From Hofstenia miamia (lineage: Eukaryota > Xenacoelomorpha > Acoela), in contig SCFE01000099.1 in the NCBI GenBank assembly GCA_004352715.1, positions 1 to 64,000 on the forward strand: DNA of 64,000 nucleotides, in the 5' to 3' direction. A model generated the notes under the pieces. That model saw only the letters and a list, made by a program, of their open reading frames with translations, was not told where the DNA came from and did no database searches. The position numbers were made by a program, and so were the translations under genes. Shown one piece after another: positions 24,449 to 37,055 of the stretch (positions are counted from its first letter, which is position 1; each line of letters starts with the position of its first letter).

Positions 24449-27400
24449 TCATTAGCTCAGAAGATGGAAGACCTTAGAGGTCAGCGCTGTGGAACATGCT
24501 TGCTGATTATTGAAGCCACAAAATTCTTTGATAGAAACTCTTTGATTATTTTTGCAATATTGAGTGGTGCCCCATGCTGCTGGTACACTACGCAATGATT
24601 GTGGTAATTGTAATTCATTGAAATTTTTTGCCTTAATCCTTGTTGCAATTGTGTGTTCATGTCATATGGCAGTGTTTGTCAACTTCAAGACTAACCTCTG
24701 CCAATATTGATGGCCCAACAGACTGAAACTTGAAAAGTATTTGTAAATATGCAAAAACTTACACAGTAGTTATAAAAATTTTTGCAAGTTATACAAGTAT
24801 CTGTATATTTGCAAATATATCTTTTACCATTCAATAAAATTCGAACAAAATATTCAATTATCACCTACAAAATCGAAAATATGCAAAGATCTTGTCTTAT
24901 TATTGAGATTTTATTCTTGTGAAGAGTGTCTAATAGGTACATAAACAAATATGAAAATTTAAAACTCAAAACAACATTTTTACTAGAATCTTATTTCGAG
25001 ATATAACTGATTAATAGCAGGACCTGCCGGTTCCGATACTTAGAATCGTGTATTTCGAGATTCTGAGATATCAATTTACTAATGTACAAATTAATAAATT
25101 TATTCGATGATCCGATTTAGTGAACACGTTAAAAACGTGTGATATTTTTAATAATTTTTTAAGCAGCTTTGCATTTATGGCTTATGAAATGTTGTAATTA
25201 ATCTCAAAAAGAATTCATCCATAGCTCGCTCTATGAATGCCTTCAAAAGTTTCAGAAATATTAACATTAACAATTTGTAAAATTTCGTTTACATTGATGA
25301 AACATCTAAATGCATCTAGCAAAATAATGGGATTTGCATAGGATTAAACTTCTACGTATACGCATATTGAAATTTGGGAAATTGATGAACTTCTTATGAC
25401 AAAATTGATTTTTTTAAACATATTTATGTAACAGTTATATTTACGGAGAAATATTTAAACACTTCTGTACAGGTGCATAGAATGGGAAATAAATCGCTGA
25501 AAACTATTAACACAAAATTGAAAGTTTCAACAAATATGTGACTGTGGAGGAAAAAACAATTCACAATTTGAATCTTTAAGAAATAATTGGGGTGTCCGAA
25601 TATTTATGAGCAGCACTGTAAAACTTCATATCAATGGACGAGATAAAATTGTTTCAATGTATTAGAACTAGGGTTAACAACAAAAGCATTTTTTACAAAA
25701 AAATCTTAAACTTTAATAACAATATTTTTCTCTTAATCAGAACCGCTTCAAGGTACAAACATTTTGATAAAATGCATGTACGAACAAACATGGAATTATC
25801 AACGTATCAACATACGTTTTTCGTTTAATACACATAAAAAAATCGTTAAAACTCGGTTATAATAGTAGAAATGAACCAACATTACTTTTTAAACGTTTAA
25901 TAAAAATTAAATTTTTCTCTAAATCTGCCACTGTTCTACCACTATAACGATGACCCGATCCGACCCGACCCGACCTCCAGGTTGAGTTGACATGTTTCTC
26001 ACCCTGGCATAAACCCCTAAGCCAAGAGGCGTTGGTTGTATTGTATTTTTCCATGAAGACTCTATGTTTCATTCTATTTTTTATTAAAAAAATGTTTTTA
26101 GCTATCAATATCCATTAAGATAATTGACTGATAATTGGTAATTGACGTAGAATATTAATTCTTTGTTGATTATTGGCTCTAGTAACTTGATATAAAAGCA
26201 AACCCATAAAAATTTGGAAAATAGAAGTAAGATGTCTTTAAAACATCCTGTTTTCTACATGTCAATCCTGTTCAACTTATAGAAATCACTAACTTGCTGC
26301 AGATTTATTCTTATCCTTGAGATCGTGATTTGGGCAACTTGAATTTACGTAATGATTCTTCATAAATTTCCATAGTAAATTTTACAAAAGCACATTTTTC
26401 TGGAGTTTGGGGTTTCATCCAATAATAATTTCCAAATTATTTTCCATTATAAATTTCAAATAGGGTAGATAAATTTTCAAGTTATCCAATCTGTTAAAAT
26501 TCAATTTCTGACTGTTTAAGATGAACTAACGTTTACATGCTGCCAACCTGTGACATAATGAGAGAACTAGAGAATTCGAGACGACACCGAAACTTTTACT
26601 TTTGAGACAAGGAATTATATTTTTTTATTGAAAAAATGAGAGTCGAGACATTTTTTTAGTAGAAGTGTACAAGAACAAAAATGATTTTAAACAACCTAAA
26701 TCTTATTCATTTTCAAAATTAACCTTTCAACTTCCAGTCTACCATTTTTAAACAGATAAAAAATGTAATCTCTAGTGTTTGTTTTCAATTTGGCATCATT
26801 TTTTTAAAATTTCATTAGAGACCTATAACAGTCTCGATTTGAGACGAGATTGAGACTTATTTTTTGAGACTGAGACTAAAATGTGAAAGTCTCGGACTCT
26901 TTGGCTGGAACTGCAGTACTATTGGAACATGTAATCGTTGTTTTTGCTATACCTATTGAAACTGCAAACATTGTGCGCAATAAAAATGTTTGTAATGTGA
27001 TGTGCAAATCAAATGCAGTTAACTATATATTTTTTATAACTATCGGTTTGTGAAGGCAATAAAAACTTTATGATTGTGAAATTACAAAATAATTTATGAG
27101 TGATTTTTTAAAATTTTATCGAAAATATTTCAAGAAAATTCTACCAGTATAACATCCCAGCTTAGAAAAATGTCTTCATGCAAATTTGGTGCTTTACAAG
27201 CATTACATAATCAAATGTACCAGTATGTTTTACAAGACTTATATTACATGACTGCTGAAACAAAAAAATTTAAATTCATTAAAGCACTTGCATGTTGTCA
27301 AGGCTTTGAAAAACACTTGCAAGTTTCTATATGTTTTATAACTCTCATTGACTTGGTTATCCACACAAATATGGTATACATAGCATATTGAACAATACTT

Positions 27401-29105
27401 TTTAATCATTAATTAAAACATTTAGAACTGTTTTAGAATACGTTTAGAAAAAGCTTAGAAGTATATTAGAAAAAGCTTAGAATGAAATAGCTTAGACAAC
27501 ATTTAGAAATGGTTCAAAATCGTCTAACAAACGTTTATTAAATGTTTTGCAGTATTATCGGTTAACACTAGATGGCATTCTACAATCGCTAAGAAATTGT
27601 GTTATTAATACTTTTAGAAAACGCATAATGTATATAAAACGGAGTACAACGTGTAATATCAATATAAGAACCCTTCAGAACGTTTTATTTTTTTATTGGG
27701 CAAAGATCAACATTTCAGAAAAATACTCACAAAACTTGAAAAGTATCTTCAAATACTTGCAAAACTTGCTAAGTATTTGCAAATACTTTCAAAACTGTCA
27801 AAGCATTTGCAAATACTTTTATTTTGCAAGATTTGCAAAATTTTTGAACAAAACCTGCAAATATTTGCAAGTTTTACAAATTCTATTTTACCGGGGGCTT
27901 TCCAGATGAAGGCCCCTTGCCTATCCCAACAATATCTTTAAATTGATGCACAATATGACCCAGTGTTCATGACCAATATTGTGCATCAAATGATTCTCTA
28001 ATCTCTCTACCATAAAGTCATTTGTAACACAACTACTAGTGAATACCACTTTGCTAACCAATCTTTGAGTGATGTACGCCTTCGTATTTCGTCACTGTAC
28101 ATAATCTACAATGCAACAAATGCTGCACAAAATCCTTATCAGTGTATACAATCACATGACATTTGCATTAATTTGGCATTGGCAATAGAGTTTAAAATGC
28201 AATGTATTTTCCTGTAGGACTTTATGGGCTGCTTGTACATTCCGAAATCCTACTAGATCAAGAACCTTTGTGAATGTAGCTTTGCGCCTAATGTCCGGTC
28301 CCATCATGGAGTTAGTATATAAAAAATAAATAGAATTTGAAGGAGTAGAACAAATTGTTTGAAATTATGTAAAAACGTTTTGTGTCATTTGAAGTAGGGC
28401 TGACCAGACGGGGTTAATATAGTATGTATCAATGTAGTTCTCTAAACTACTACTTAATCATACTAATATTATTATTTTCTAAGAAAGATTCAAGGAAAGT
28501 TTTCAGTTTTTTCCTCCATTACAAGTAGGCCGATCAAATTTCACACCAAAATTTTGTAATTTTATTACAGAACATAATTGGATGTTAGGTGTTTATTTGT
28601 GTGTAATATATGTGTATTGCAGTAATCATTTGAACAAGCACATAACTTGTTTAAAATTCCCTAGTTAAATAAGCATTCCAAAGTTAATACTAAAAAAAAT
28701 CTACAATAAATTTATGGATATTTAATATCAATCCCAAATATTTAAATTTTTATTGTCAGAATTGTTGCCAAATTTGGGAATTTATGCATTATCATTTTTT
28801 ACTGTTTTCCAATTGAGTTTGGTAAATAAAGTTTTTTGCATTATATCAAAAAGGCTGTAATTGCCTTTTTATAGAAGCAAAGTATAGTACCATGATGCTA
28901 TGTAAATATAAGTTTACTAAGAAGTGCTACCTTTAAATATATATATATATATATATATATATAGTATATTCAACACTATATAAAAAGGTCTGTATGAGCA
29001 GAAAGAAGACAAAATTGATTTATTTTGTATTTTCAAGAAAAAATGTCTAGACCAAAAATAATAAATTGTTGAAAATACATAAAATATAAACATTTTGAAA
29101 AATTA
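24449..29105. other. Gene-free stretch with short-motif clusters
   Basis: Several irregular clusters of a locus-specific word occur: GCAAATA/AAGTATTTG words at 24725-24860, GACCC at 25945-25985, GAGAC at 26565-26660 and 26815-26895, TTTAGAA at 27410-27540, and TTGCAAATACTT at 27710-27885. A Tc1-like end is at about 25586-25619. A coding-like minus-strand patch lies near 28190-28320. An (AT)n tract is at 28937-28963. No gene model can be defended. Confidence 0.45.
25586..25619 (-). mobile_element. Solitary Tc1-like terminal repeat
   Basis: Read inverted, the end is CAGTGCTGCTCATAAATATT followed by CGGACACCCC, and TA lies just outside at 25620. CAGTGCTGNNCAAAA-type ends next to TA are typical of Tc1/mariner elements. 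I did not find the opposite end nearby. Confidence 0.4.
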
Positions 29106-29119
29106 TTTATTCCTAAAGT

Positions 29120-30055
29120 TTAACGGAGCTCTTCTGGTAGTACATAGGGCTCGTGTTTGATGAGACCTGAATCGGCAATTCTGATTTCCTTGTCTGGTTT
29201 TCCAGTGTCTGGATCACTATCCATTTCATTGATTTGATCCACCAGTTCCTAAATTAAAAATAAGTTATTAATTAGAAAACAGATTTCTACCTCAACTAAG
29301 GAAGATCTATTTTTTAATAAACTTGCGTTTTTGTATGTGTGCTTGTTATAGAAAGTTATTCATTAAATTAATATTACTCTATTAAACTTCCAAATTGATT
29401 CCTACAGCATTCTCATTCTAAGAAAATAACAAATATTTCTTACTACATATCAATCCATTTGTATTAACCTAAGTTTTAATTACATCTTTGAAGTTTTTGT
29501 TAAATTAAAAAAATCATGGAATTATAATAGATCGTAGTTAATATGGCTACTCTTATCAATATTAAAACTTGGCGAGTCAAGGAAGTGTTGAAAATACTTA
29601 CCATGCCTTCAATAACCTTGCCGAAAACGACATGTTTGCCATTTAACCAACGAAATCTGTTCATAACAATGAAAAATTGGGACCCATTAGTGTTTGGTCT
29701 GCCTTTATTTGCCATTGATACATAACCTTTGTTGGCATGCTTGTGTATGAAGGGCTCATCGCTAAATACAGGCCCGTAGATACTTTTTCCTAAATATCAG
29801 TTATAAGTTCTTCAAATGACTACAAAAAAACTGCAAGAATCAATAGTAATTACGAAACATCTAAATTGAAATCAAACTTTAATGAACAATCAAACTAATA
29901 AAGAACTTTACGTATTTTAGATTGATAATTTTGTAAAATATTATAATATCACATTAAATTTTAACCTGATGAAGCAAAGTTAAATTGCAAAACGCGTTGC
30001 TAAATTCACGCTTTGATTTATTATTATTATTTTGATTTAGTTATGAAGTTCAAAA

Positions 30056-30099
<44 letters not shown>

Positions 30100-31297
30100 C
30101 AAGAAAGCAATAAATTAATTTTGCAGTTCAATATTACATCCCGTGTAATTCGAACAGAATTTAGAATGAAATTTAGTGAAAGATGATATATAGTTTGCTT
30201 AAAATATTGCTTTTTACACTTAAATAGAAATGTAAGAAATGCTGGCACGTTAAAAAATACGGAAAATTCAAAACGACCATTTTTCTATCCAAACTGTTGG
30301 ACGATTGTACTAATTGATGCAATGACAATTATTTTCATAAAATTTATATACATGCATGTATCATATATTTAAATTTTTTACAATTCTTAGAGGCAAAAAA
30401 AATTGTGTTTTATTTACTTTTCCGGAACGGCATGCTGTGAACTCCGCAATTATTATCTTGACAATTTCATATTAGAAATTTAATGCAATTTTTTGAATTT
30501 CATAGTAAAATTAAGAAACGCGAACGCTGTTTCACGTGCATCCGCAGAACAAAATTTAGTGTAATTATCCTTAACAGGTTAAATAAATCACGAAACTCAC
30601 CACCGGTGCCATCGTTTGCAGTGATATCACCACCTTGAATAATGAAGTCCTTAACAATACGATGAATGTTTGTTCCTCTAAATCCAAAGCCTAGCTAAAG
30701 AAATTATGTAAATTGATGATTAAATATATTTTATCAATTTATATACAAGCGTGTTGTTGGCCTTCAATTCTAAACTTGATCCGAAATTTTGAAATCGGAA
30801 CCAATGCAAATCAGAAGTTGGAAAAATCAAAGCTCAAGTAATGCAAAAAAATATATTTATATATTTTTTAATAAATAAGTTTTTTTTCAAAAAAGCAGAT
30901 CCGAACTTCATCGCAAATAAATGAGCTCATTCCCCTCCAATAGTCAGGCAGGCAAGGACCGTTGTAGTGGCATCAAAGCATTCTGATTTATATGTCAGAT
31001 GTAATTTGAAATTCAAGGTGAACAAATTACCTCTCCGTTATAGTTTCCCCTGCATAGTGACGCAAAGTTGTTGGCAGTGTTCTCTGCAACTTCACCAAAC
31101 AGTCCAATGACAATTCTCCCTGCAGATTCTTCATCAATCTCGATATCCATGTAACATGTTTTGGTTACTAGGAATTTTTCACTATCGGGAATGCTTGTGT
31201 GGGAGTCTCTCTTTGAATATTTTGTCTGCTTTTCGTCTTCTGATGCAGTCAAAACCGCAAAAAATCCAATAAAAAGTATTGAAGTAAATGCTTTCAT
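29120..31297 (-). CDS. Secreted/ER peptidyl-prolyl cis-trans isomerase, cyclophilin B-like (gene 1)
   Basis: There are four coding exons on the minus strand: 31297-31031, 30694-30601, 29789-29602 and 29248-29120. All junctions are GT-AG and phases match, giving 225 residues (vertebrate cyclophilin B is about 216). The enzyme catalyses cis-trans isomerisation of proline peptide bonds during protein folding. Residues 1-19 ([19 protein letters not shown]) form a signal peptide. The cyclophilin fold spans about 45-225. Against cyclophilin A numbering, R55=R101, F60=F106, Q63=Q109, Q111=Q158, F113=F160, W121=W168 and H126=H173. M61 is replaced by I107. GSQFFI and GKHVVFGKV are present. No KDEL-type tail is present, as in known cyclophilin B proteins. 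AATAAA lies at 29106-29111. The start at 31297 is preferred to an upstream in-frame ATG because it begins the signal peptide. Gene 2 diverges from it. Confidence 0.93.
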
Positions 31298-31301
31298 TGT
31301 A

Positions 31302-31361
31302 TCTAAACTACTAGATTCATACATTATATATATATATATAGAGTGTATATATATATATATA

Positions 31362-31406
<45 letters not shown>

Positions 31407-32290
31407 AATAGTAATAAGAATGATTTTCAGTGTATGGTAAAACAGAAAGTAAAAGAAATAACTTGGATGTAAAGCTTTGTAAACAAGGTTGTTTTTCAAC
31501 ACTATTGCTTCGGTGTTTTGGTATATTCTGGTTATCTTTTCCATTATTATAAGTATTAGAAAATTTTGTAAGTAAAAACTCTAACGAATTACAAGTCAAT
31601 ATATAGAAAAACAGAACAAATCGAAATATTGTTATATTTCGTAATTATCATTGTATTCATATTTCCTAACTATTTAACGAAAAAATAAGTAATAATTGAA
31701 AGCCATATTAATTTTTACTGAATGAATTATAAAACTATATGAAAATCTCTCAAAAAATATTACAATCAGAATTCATTTGGCCACTCAGTACAACATTGTT
31801 CTTTAGAAATATAAAATTCGTTTGATCAAATTGGTATTGAAGTGGTTGAATAAAAAATTGAAAAGCACACCCATAGTAAATAGATCACTCAACTTCCAAA
31901 TACAAAATTTCTAAAATTATGTTCTTTGTTGAACATTGCATAATCTAATACAACAGTTCAGATTTAATTATAAGCATTGTGTCATATATACTTATATTCG
32001 ATGACATTCACTTAATGTTTTCTCTTCCATTTTGTAAAAATTAGCTACATTTTCTGGTTCGATTTATAAAATGTATATTTATACAGGGTTTCTTTGTAGT
32101 CTTATGTTAGAAATAAAATGTCTATGAATCGATACAATAAAATTCCTTATAATCTTTTTTTGAAAATTTATTTTTGAAAAATGGATGAAAATATCTACTT
32201 ACCAAGTAACTACTGCCAATGACCAAGTGTAGAATAAAAGTGAAGGATAGCTTTGACAACGTGGCAAAGACAAGTGTTGCGGCAAGTGGG
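31302..32290 (-). other. Candidate 5' UTR exon and intron of cyclophilin gene 1
   Basis: On the minus strand a strong donor (G|GTAAGTAG) ends a candidate exon at 32203. An acceptor GTTTAG lies just before ATACAATG at the start codon (exon resumes at 31302). The intron of about 900 bp would contain the (TA)n tract at 31325-31407. The 5' end near 32290 is estimated from the TATA-like box. The model is inferred, and a cDNA could show another start. Confidence 0.5.
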
Positions 32291-32316
32291 GGTCCGGCAA
32301 CACCTTGTACTCAATA

Positions 32317-32345
32317 AATATAAATGACGTGGCTATATGACGTGG
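32317..32345. promoter_or_regulatory. Two UPR elements (TGACGTGG) with TATA-like box between divergent cyclophilin genes
   Basis: TGACGTGG occurs at 32325-32332 and again at 32338-32345, 13 bp apart. TGACGTG(G/A) is the unfolded-protein-response element bound by ATF6 and XBP1. A further ACGTGG core is at 32259-32264. On the minus strand a TATA-like TTTATATTT lies directly downstream of the boxes (about 32317-32325), which would place transcription start of gene 1 near 32290. On the plus strand a candidate 5' UTR exon of gene 2 follows. The boxes are therefore positioned to serve both genes. The binding is inferred from sequence only. Confidence 0.6.
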
Positions 32346-32862
32346 TCGCAATACAAACTCAAATAACAAACAGTGTTTCTCCAGTCGTGTTACAGTTTGG
32401 TTGGCCCATTGGTAACTAATACTCTTATTTTTAATTGAATACGCACTTAACATATTTTAGGCTAATGCATTGATATTCAGATTACTTAATAATTTATTCT
32501 TCAAACTTATTTTCGTTTTTAAGTTAATTATTAAACATTTACAATATATTTTATACGTCGGGATAAATTGGTGTAAATTTTTTTTACATATATCAGTAAA
32601 ATTTTCCTGTTCAAAACTTAAAAAAATTGCTCATCCTAAATATCACCCTTATTATTAATTATAAATATTTACAGTTATGGAAATCTCTTTTTTAATTAAT
32701 TATTTAATTTTGTAATGACAAGATAAATGTTACATTCTAAAGTGTATTTTTTAGAGTATAGAATTTTTTAGCTAGATAATCATCTAAATTGCTGGCTTTA
32801 GTTTTTAATTTAGCACAAAAAATTTGGAAAATAACTCAACTACTTGAATTTGAAAATATTTA

Positions 32863-32895
<33 letters not shown>

Positions 32896-33530
32896 CCTAG
32901 CTATTTTACCCAACCTACATTTAACAAAATAATGATCTATTGAAGTCAATTATTTTAGTACAAATAATAGAAATTATAGTTTAGATTTGAATGAGCAACA
33001 GGGCACTAGCAAAACTGTAATGTAATTTATGTAGAAAATTTGAGAATTGATATACAGTTATCTACTAAATATTCGGGCAGCGATGTCTCAAAAGTAAACA
33101 TTTAACAATTTTTTTGAAGATTCAAATGAAGTTAATATCGTTAAAATTTATCACTATTAAAATGGCGAAACTAAACAATTTATTAAAGCTAAATAAAGGG
33201 AAAATTATTCAGATTTGTTTTTAAATATAATTGTTTTGCTTTTGCTTTATTTAAGGCCTAAAATATAAAATATAGAACTACTTAAAAATGTAAGAAAGAC
33301 ATTTTTCAAATTTATAGTGTTGACAAAATGACTTTCAAATTGTATTTTCTAGTAGTTGACCTAAATTTTTCAATATTTTGTTTTTTTTCAAATAGTTTCG
33401 ATTTTTTACACTTAGATAATAATAAACTAAGTTTTTAGTGTGCAAAGTATTTTTTATTGATAAAAATATATCCAGTCGATGATCTAATACTGTATTTTAA
33501 AATTGAAAATGATTTTTTAGATTTACTGCG
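32346..33530 (+). other. Candidate 5' UTR exon and intron of cyclophilin gene 2
   Basis: A candidate exon ends at 32411 with donor GTAACT. An acceptor (GATTTTTTAG, 33511-33520) lies 10 bases before the ATG at 33531. This mirrors the layout proposed for gene 1, where the acceptor also sits a few bases before the start codon. The (TA)n tract at 32866-32894 would be inside the intron. No TATA box is seen on this side. Confidence 0.4.
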
Positions 33531-36500
33531 ATGAACCGATTCAGTTTGTTTACTGTTCTTATAGGCCTTTTCTTTTATGAATTTGATGCTAGAAAGGCTC
33601 TTGTATCTAATCATGACCTTGAGGACGACGAAGTTTGGATGATCACCAAAACGGCATTCATTGATTTCCAAGTTGATCTCGAACCCGCAGGAAGAATAGT
33701 GATTGGTTTATTTGGTGAAGCAGCTCCTAACACTGCAACAAACTTCGCCGCACTCATAAGAGGAAATTATGGTGGCGATGTACGTATAAGTTATGCTTAA
33801 TTATGATTTCCATCAACTAAAAATTATTCTAATTTTACTTGCAGTTGTTAAAATTTATTATAAGTAGGGTCATGATTTTTTCAAAAATATTCCAATGCGG
33901 AAAAACTGAAAATTACCACAAAATGATAAATTTTGAGGAATTTTTTGAAAAACGTAAAATTGTTTGAAACTATGATATTAAGTGTCGCTCTATCATAATG
34001 CTATAGCTACTAAGATTTAATTTCCTTTATTTTGGGCAAAAATGAGCTTTATCAAAATTTTTTAATTAATTTCTACAGATTGATTTCAATGCTGTATAAA
34101 ATATCGTCGTTGAAATCGACTATTGTTCGGATACGTTAAATATTTCAGGTAAATTGATTTGACTTTTTGCTTTTACAAATAATGCGACAACTTTAACAAA
34201 CTATATAGAAAAAATTTAAATTAAAATATACATTTATACTATTACATATTTAACAGGTCCTGCAATTTATGCACAGGTATTTAACACTTTTACTTAAAAT
34301 AGTTCTAACAAAATGCTCAGATTTAATACATTCGCCTTCATGACTCGTTAGATATGCATCGCCTTGATTTGTACGCATACTGAAATTTTCTCTTCAATAT
34401 GTCAGTAGTAAGAGCACCAAAATATTGTAATTACGAAATAGTGGAATTAGCCTAAATTGCACTGTGATAAATTTTTATGAATTTGTGGCGAAAAATGAAA
34501 AAATCCAAAATTTTGACTTCATAAACTCATGTGAACAATGTTTGAAGATTTCAATAAACATTTTAGTGGAAGATTATTTCTTTTTATTTTGCTCACGATT
34601 TCAAATTATTTTAGCATTTAAAAAATGTAATGACTTTTAAGAAAATTTATATTTTATGAAAATATATTTAAAAATATATACCTGTAATGTTTATAAAAGC
34701 AAGAAAGATAAGTTAATAATCCCTTCAAATCAGTAACAATTTCTTTTCAGCTTGTGCAATGAAATACAATTAATCGCATTTTTAGTAAACATTTATAAGG
34801 AGTTTTTTTTATAATTTTTAAATAGGCTATCTCGTTTTTTTTAAAAATATAATATTATAATTATACCAAAGTACATTTTTAAATAAAACCGAACAAAAAA
34901 ATTTTGTATATAGACATAGAAAAAAGCTTTCTTCACTTATACAATTAATGTTTGGTGAAGATTTGAATAGTTTGCATCGTAATAATTTGTAATAACTTGT
35001 CAGCGTATACTGGGCTAACCAAGCATCAACCTTTTTGACCTATCTCAGATTGACATCTGAACCCATAACCTATTATAATGTCTGCGCTTATGTTAGGTGA
35101 TAAAAATAAATTTTTTGTTTTCTTCATTATAGTAAAATGGCTTACAACTGTAAAAGTTCTTTCTATTGGTATATTGAACTGTATTTTGACCTACAACTAT
35201 GCATGAAATATGTATGTGGGCTGCTAGTTGTGCTAAGAAAACCAGAAACATTTCAAAATTAATTTTAAGGTGCAATTTAAATCAAAACAATAAATTTGTA
35301 GCGTTACAAACAATTTCGGACTGGTTTTCGTTTTTTCCTAAGCCTTGTTGAAGTCAAACCAGAGTAAAATTGAATAGAATTGTTTTTTATCAACATTATC
35401 ACGATTTCATTAAATGTTTGCATGCAATAACACATTAACAAGTTTTTCACATAGAAACATTCTCTGAATCGCAGTTTGTGCAACATTTTCATTATGAACT
35501 GTGGGTTGTGCGGTTAGAATCTAGATCGGTCTGGTATTTATGGGCCGATATGTTAGTCTTAGAAACCAAGAACTAGTGAATTAACTCTAAGCAAGAAATC
35601 AATTATCTTTTCATCAGAACACTGCTTTGTTATCTTGAAGCCTTTGTATTAAACAAGCACGAATTTGAGATTTATTATTTTGCAAACCTAAATATCATTT
35701 AAACATTTTTCATGTAATTTAAGACAAAAGCAGCCCAAAAAGACGCACAGATCGCAACAAAGCTTTATCCATTTTGGAAATTTTCCGTAGTGTATTGAAC
35801 TATATCAATCAAATTATCAATTTCCGAATAATTCGTTAGCTAAAACGTTTGAGAAGAATATGATAAAATATTATGTGTACCTGGTTTTTAACTTGTATTT
35901 GCTGCCTTTGCGTATTTCAAGATCGGATTCGAGTATCAAATTGTCGAGTCGGACTGGGTTCAGGTACAAAACTTAGATTGACTGTTATCCACCCTCCAAT
36001 TAAAAAAGATCTAAGACTTTAAGTAATAATAAATACTGACTATGTTGGGGTAGTGAATATTTTGATCGGGTAGGGTTCGGATCCTTGCTAATATATATTA
36101 GGGCCATGAAAGTTGACTTTTCAGGGACGAGTTCGAGAAAATCCTATTTTTGGTAACTAAATATCAAAATATTTTATTTTTTGAGCAATACACGTACAAA
36201 TTATGCACACTTCAGTTCGATATTTTAGTCGAAATTCGGCTTCAAGGGCACCAGAATGCATCGCTTGGTTCCCGATTTCGTGTTGCAAGGTGGTGACATC
36301 ACAAATGAGGATGGAACAGGCGGCAAAAGTATCTACGGAGAGACTTTCAATGATGAACCCATGATTCACAGCCACAATGCCAGCGGATTCGTCTCAATGG
36401 CCAACAAGGGCAAACCTAATACAAACGGAAGTCAATTTTTCATTACACTAAATAGGGCTCGATGGTTGGATGGTAAACATATCGTATTTGGAAAAGTGCT

Positions 36501-37055
36501 TGAAGGAATGGTTAGTGAATATTTTTTGAATTCCTTAAATGATTTTTTTTTCAGAATAACGGTACTAAAATGATTTTGACATAATATAAGTAGTTCTTTG
36601 CGGGTCTGGCCACGTTCAGCCACAAGCTACGGCTAACGGCCATCTAGGGCTTCATTTTTCCAATTACGAGTTTTTTCGCGGCCGTAAATTTAACATTTGT
36701 TTTGACTTGTAAACTGAATTAAACAGCGATTTTGAAATGAATGAGTTATCTTCAGGACATGCGGTAAATATTATGTACAATAATAATTATACAGCTAAGA
36801 AACGGCTTCAATGTTTGCGGCCGGCAATGGCTGCAAATAAAAATTAGCAACGAGATGCAAAAAGCTCCAGCCGCAAAACACTAAGTGTAAAGCATTCCAT
36901 TATTATTTTGATAGCGGATTTTTTAGGATGTTATCGAAACGATCAACGATATCAAAGCAGACAAGGATGGCTTCCCCAACAAGCTGATTGTTATTGAAGA
37001 TTGTGGTCTCATCAAGCATAAAGCCTATGTTTTGCCAGAGGATTCTCGCTATTAA
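33531..37055 (+). CDS. Secreted/ER peptidyl-prolyl cis-trans isomerase, cyclophilin B-like (gene 2)
   Basis: There are three coding exons, 33531-33779, 36229-36510 and 36927-37055, with GT-AG borders and matching phases. They encode 219 residues. The N terminus (about 1-20, hydrophobic core [15 protein letters not shown]) is a signal peptide. The catalytic set is complete apart from M61: against cyclophilin A, R55=R95, F60=F100, Q63=Q103, F113=F154, W121=W162 and H126=H167, while M61 is V101. GSQFFI and GKHIVFGKV are present. The second exon (282 bp) equals exons 2 plus 3 of gene 1 (94+188 bp), and the last exon is 129 bp in both, so these are paralogues differing by one intron. The first intron is 2449 bp. 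AATAAA lies at 37120-37125. The likely role is proline isomerisation on secretory-pathway clients, as for gene 1. Confidence 0.93.
35925..36090. repeat. Short-motif element with CGGGT/CGAGT words (copy in intron)
   Basis: In the first intron of cyclophilin gene 2, words such as GTCGAGTCGG and GATCGGGTAGGGTTCGGATCC flank a short AT-rich centre. The right half (TAGTGAATATTTTGATCGGG) closely matches 41335-41378, so the two loci are copies of one mobile family. Confidence 0.5.
36591..36882. mobile_element. Possible hAT-like MITE in the last intron of cyclophilin gene 2
   Basis: The left end TAGTTCTTTGCGGGTCTGG and the inverted right end TAGTGTTTTGCGGCTGGAGC are imperfect inverted repeats. The interior has GC-rich CGGCC words unlike the surrounding intron. 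No clear target duplication is seen. Confidence 0.4.

Noticed and set aside
27547-27941. Two overlapping 80-120 codon frames with repeated YLQ/KYLQILA words
   Set aside because: The periodicity comes from the degenerate TTGCAAATACTT repeat, not from a repeat protein.
31317-31599. Tyr-Ile repeat frames over (AT)n tracts
   Set aside because: Alternating AT reads as Tyr-Ile in some frames. The tract lies in the proposed 5' UTR intron of cyclophilin gene 1.
32199-32453. 84-codon minus-strand frame in the cyclophilin intergenic region
   Set aside because: It covers the promoter boxes and both candidate 5' UTR exons and has no recognisable protein features.
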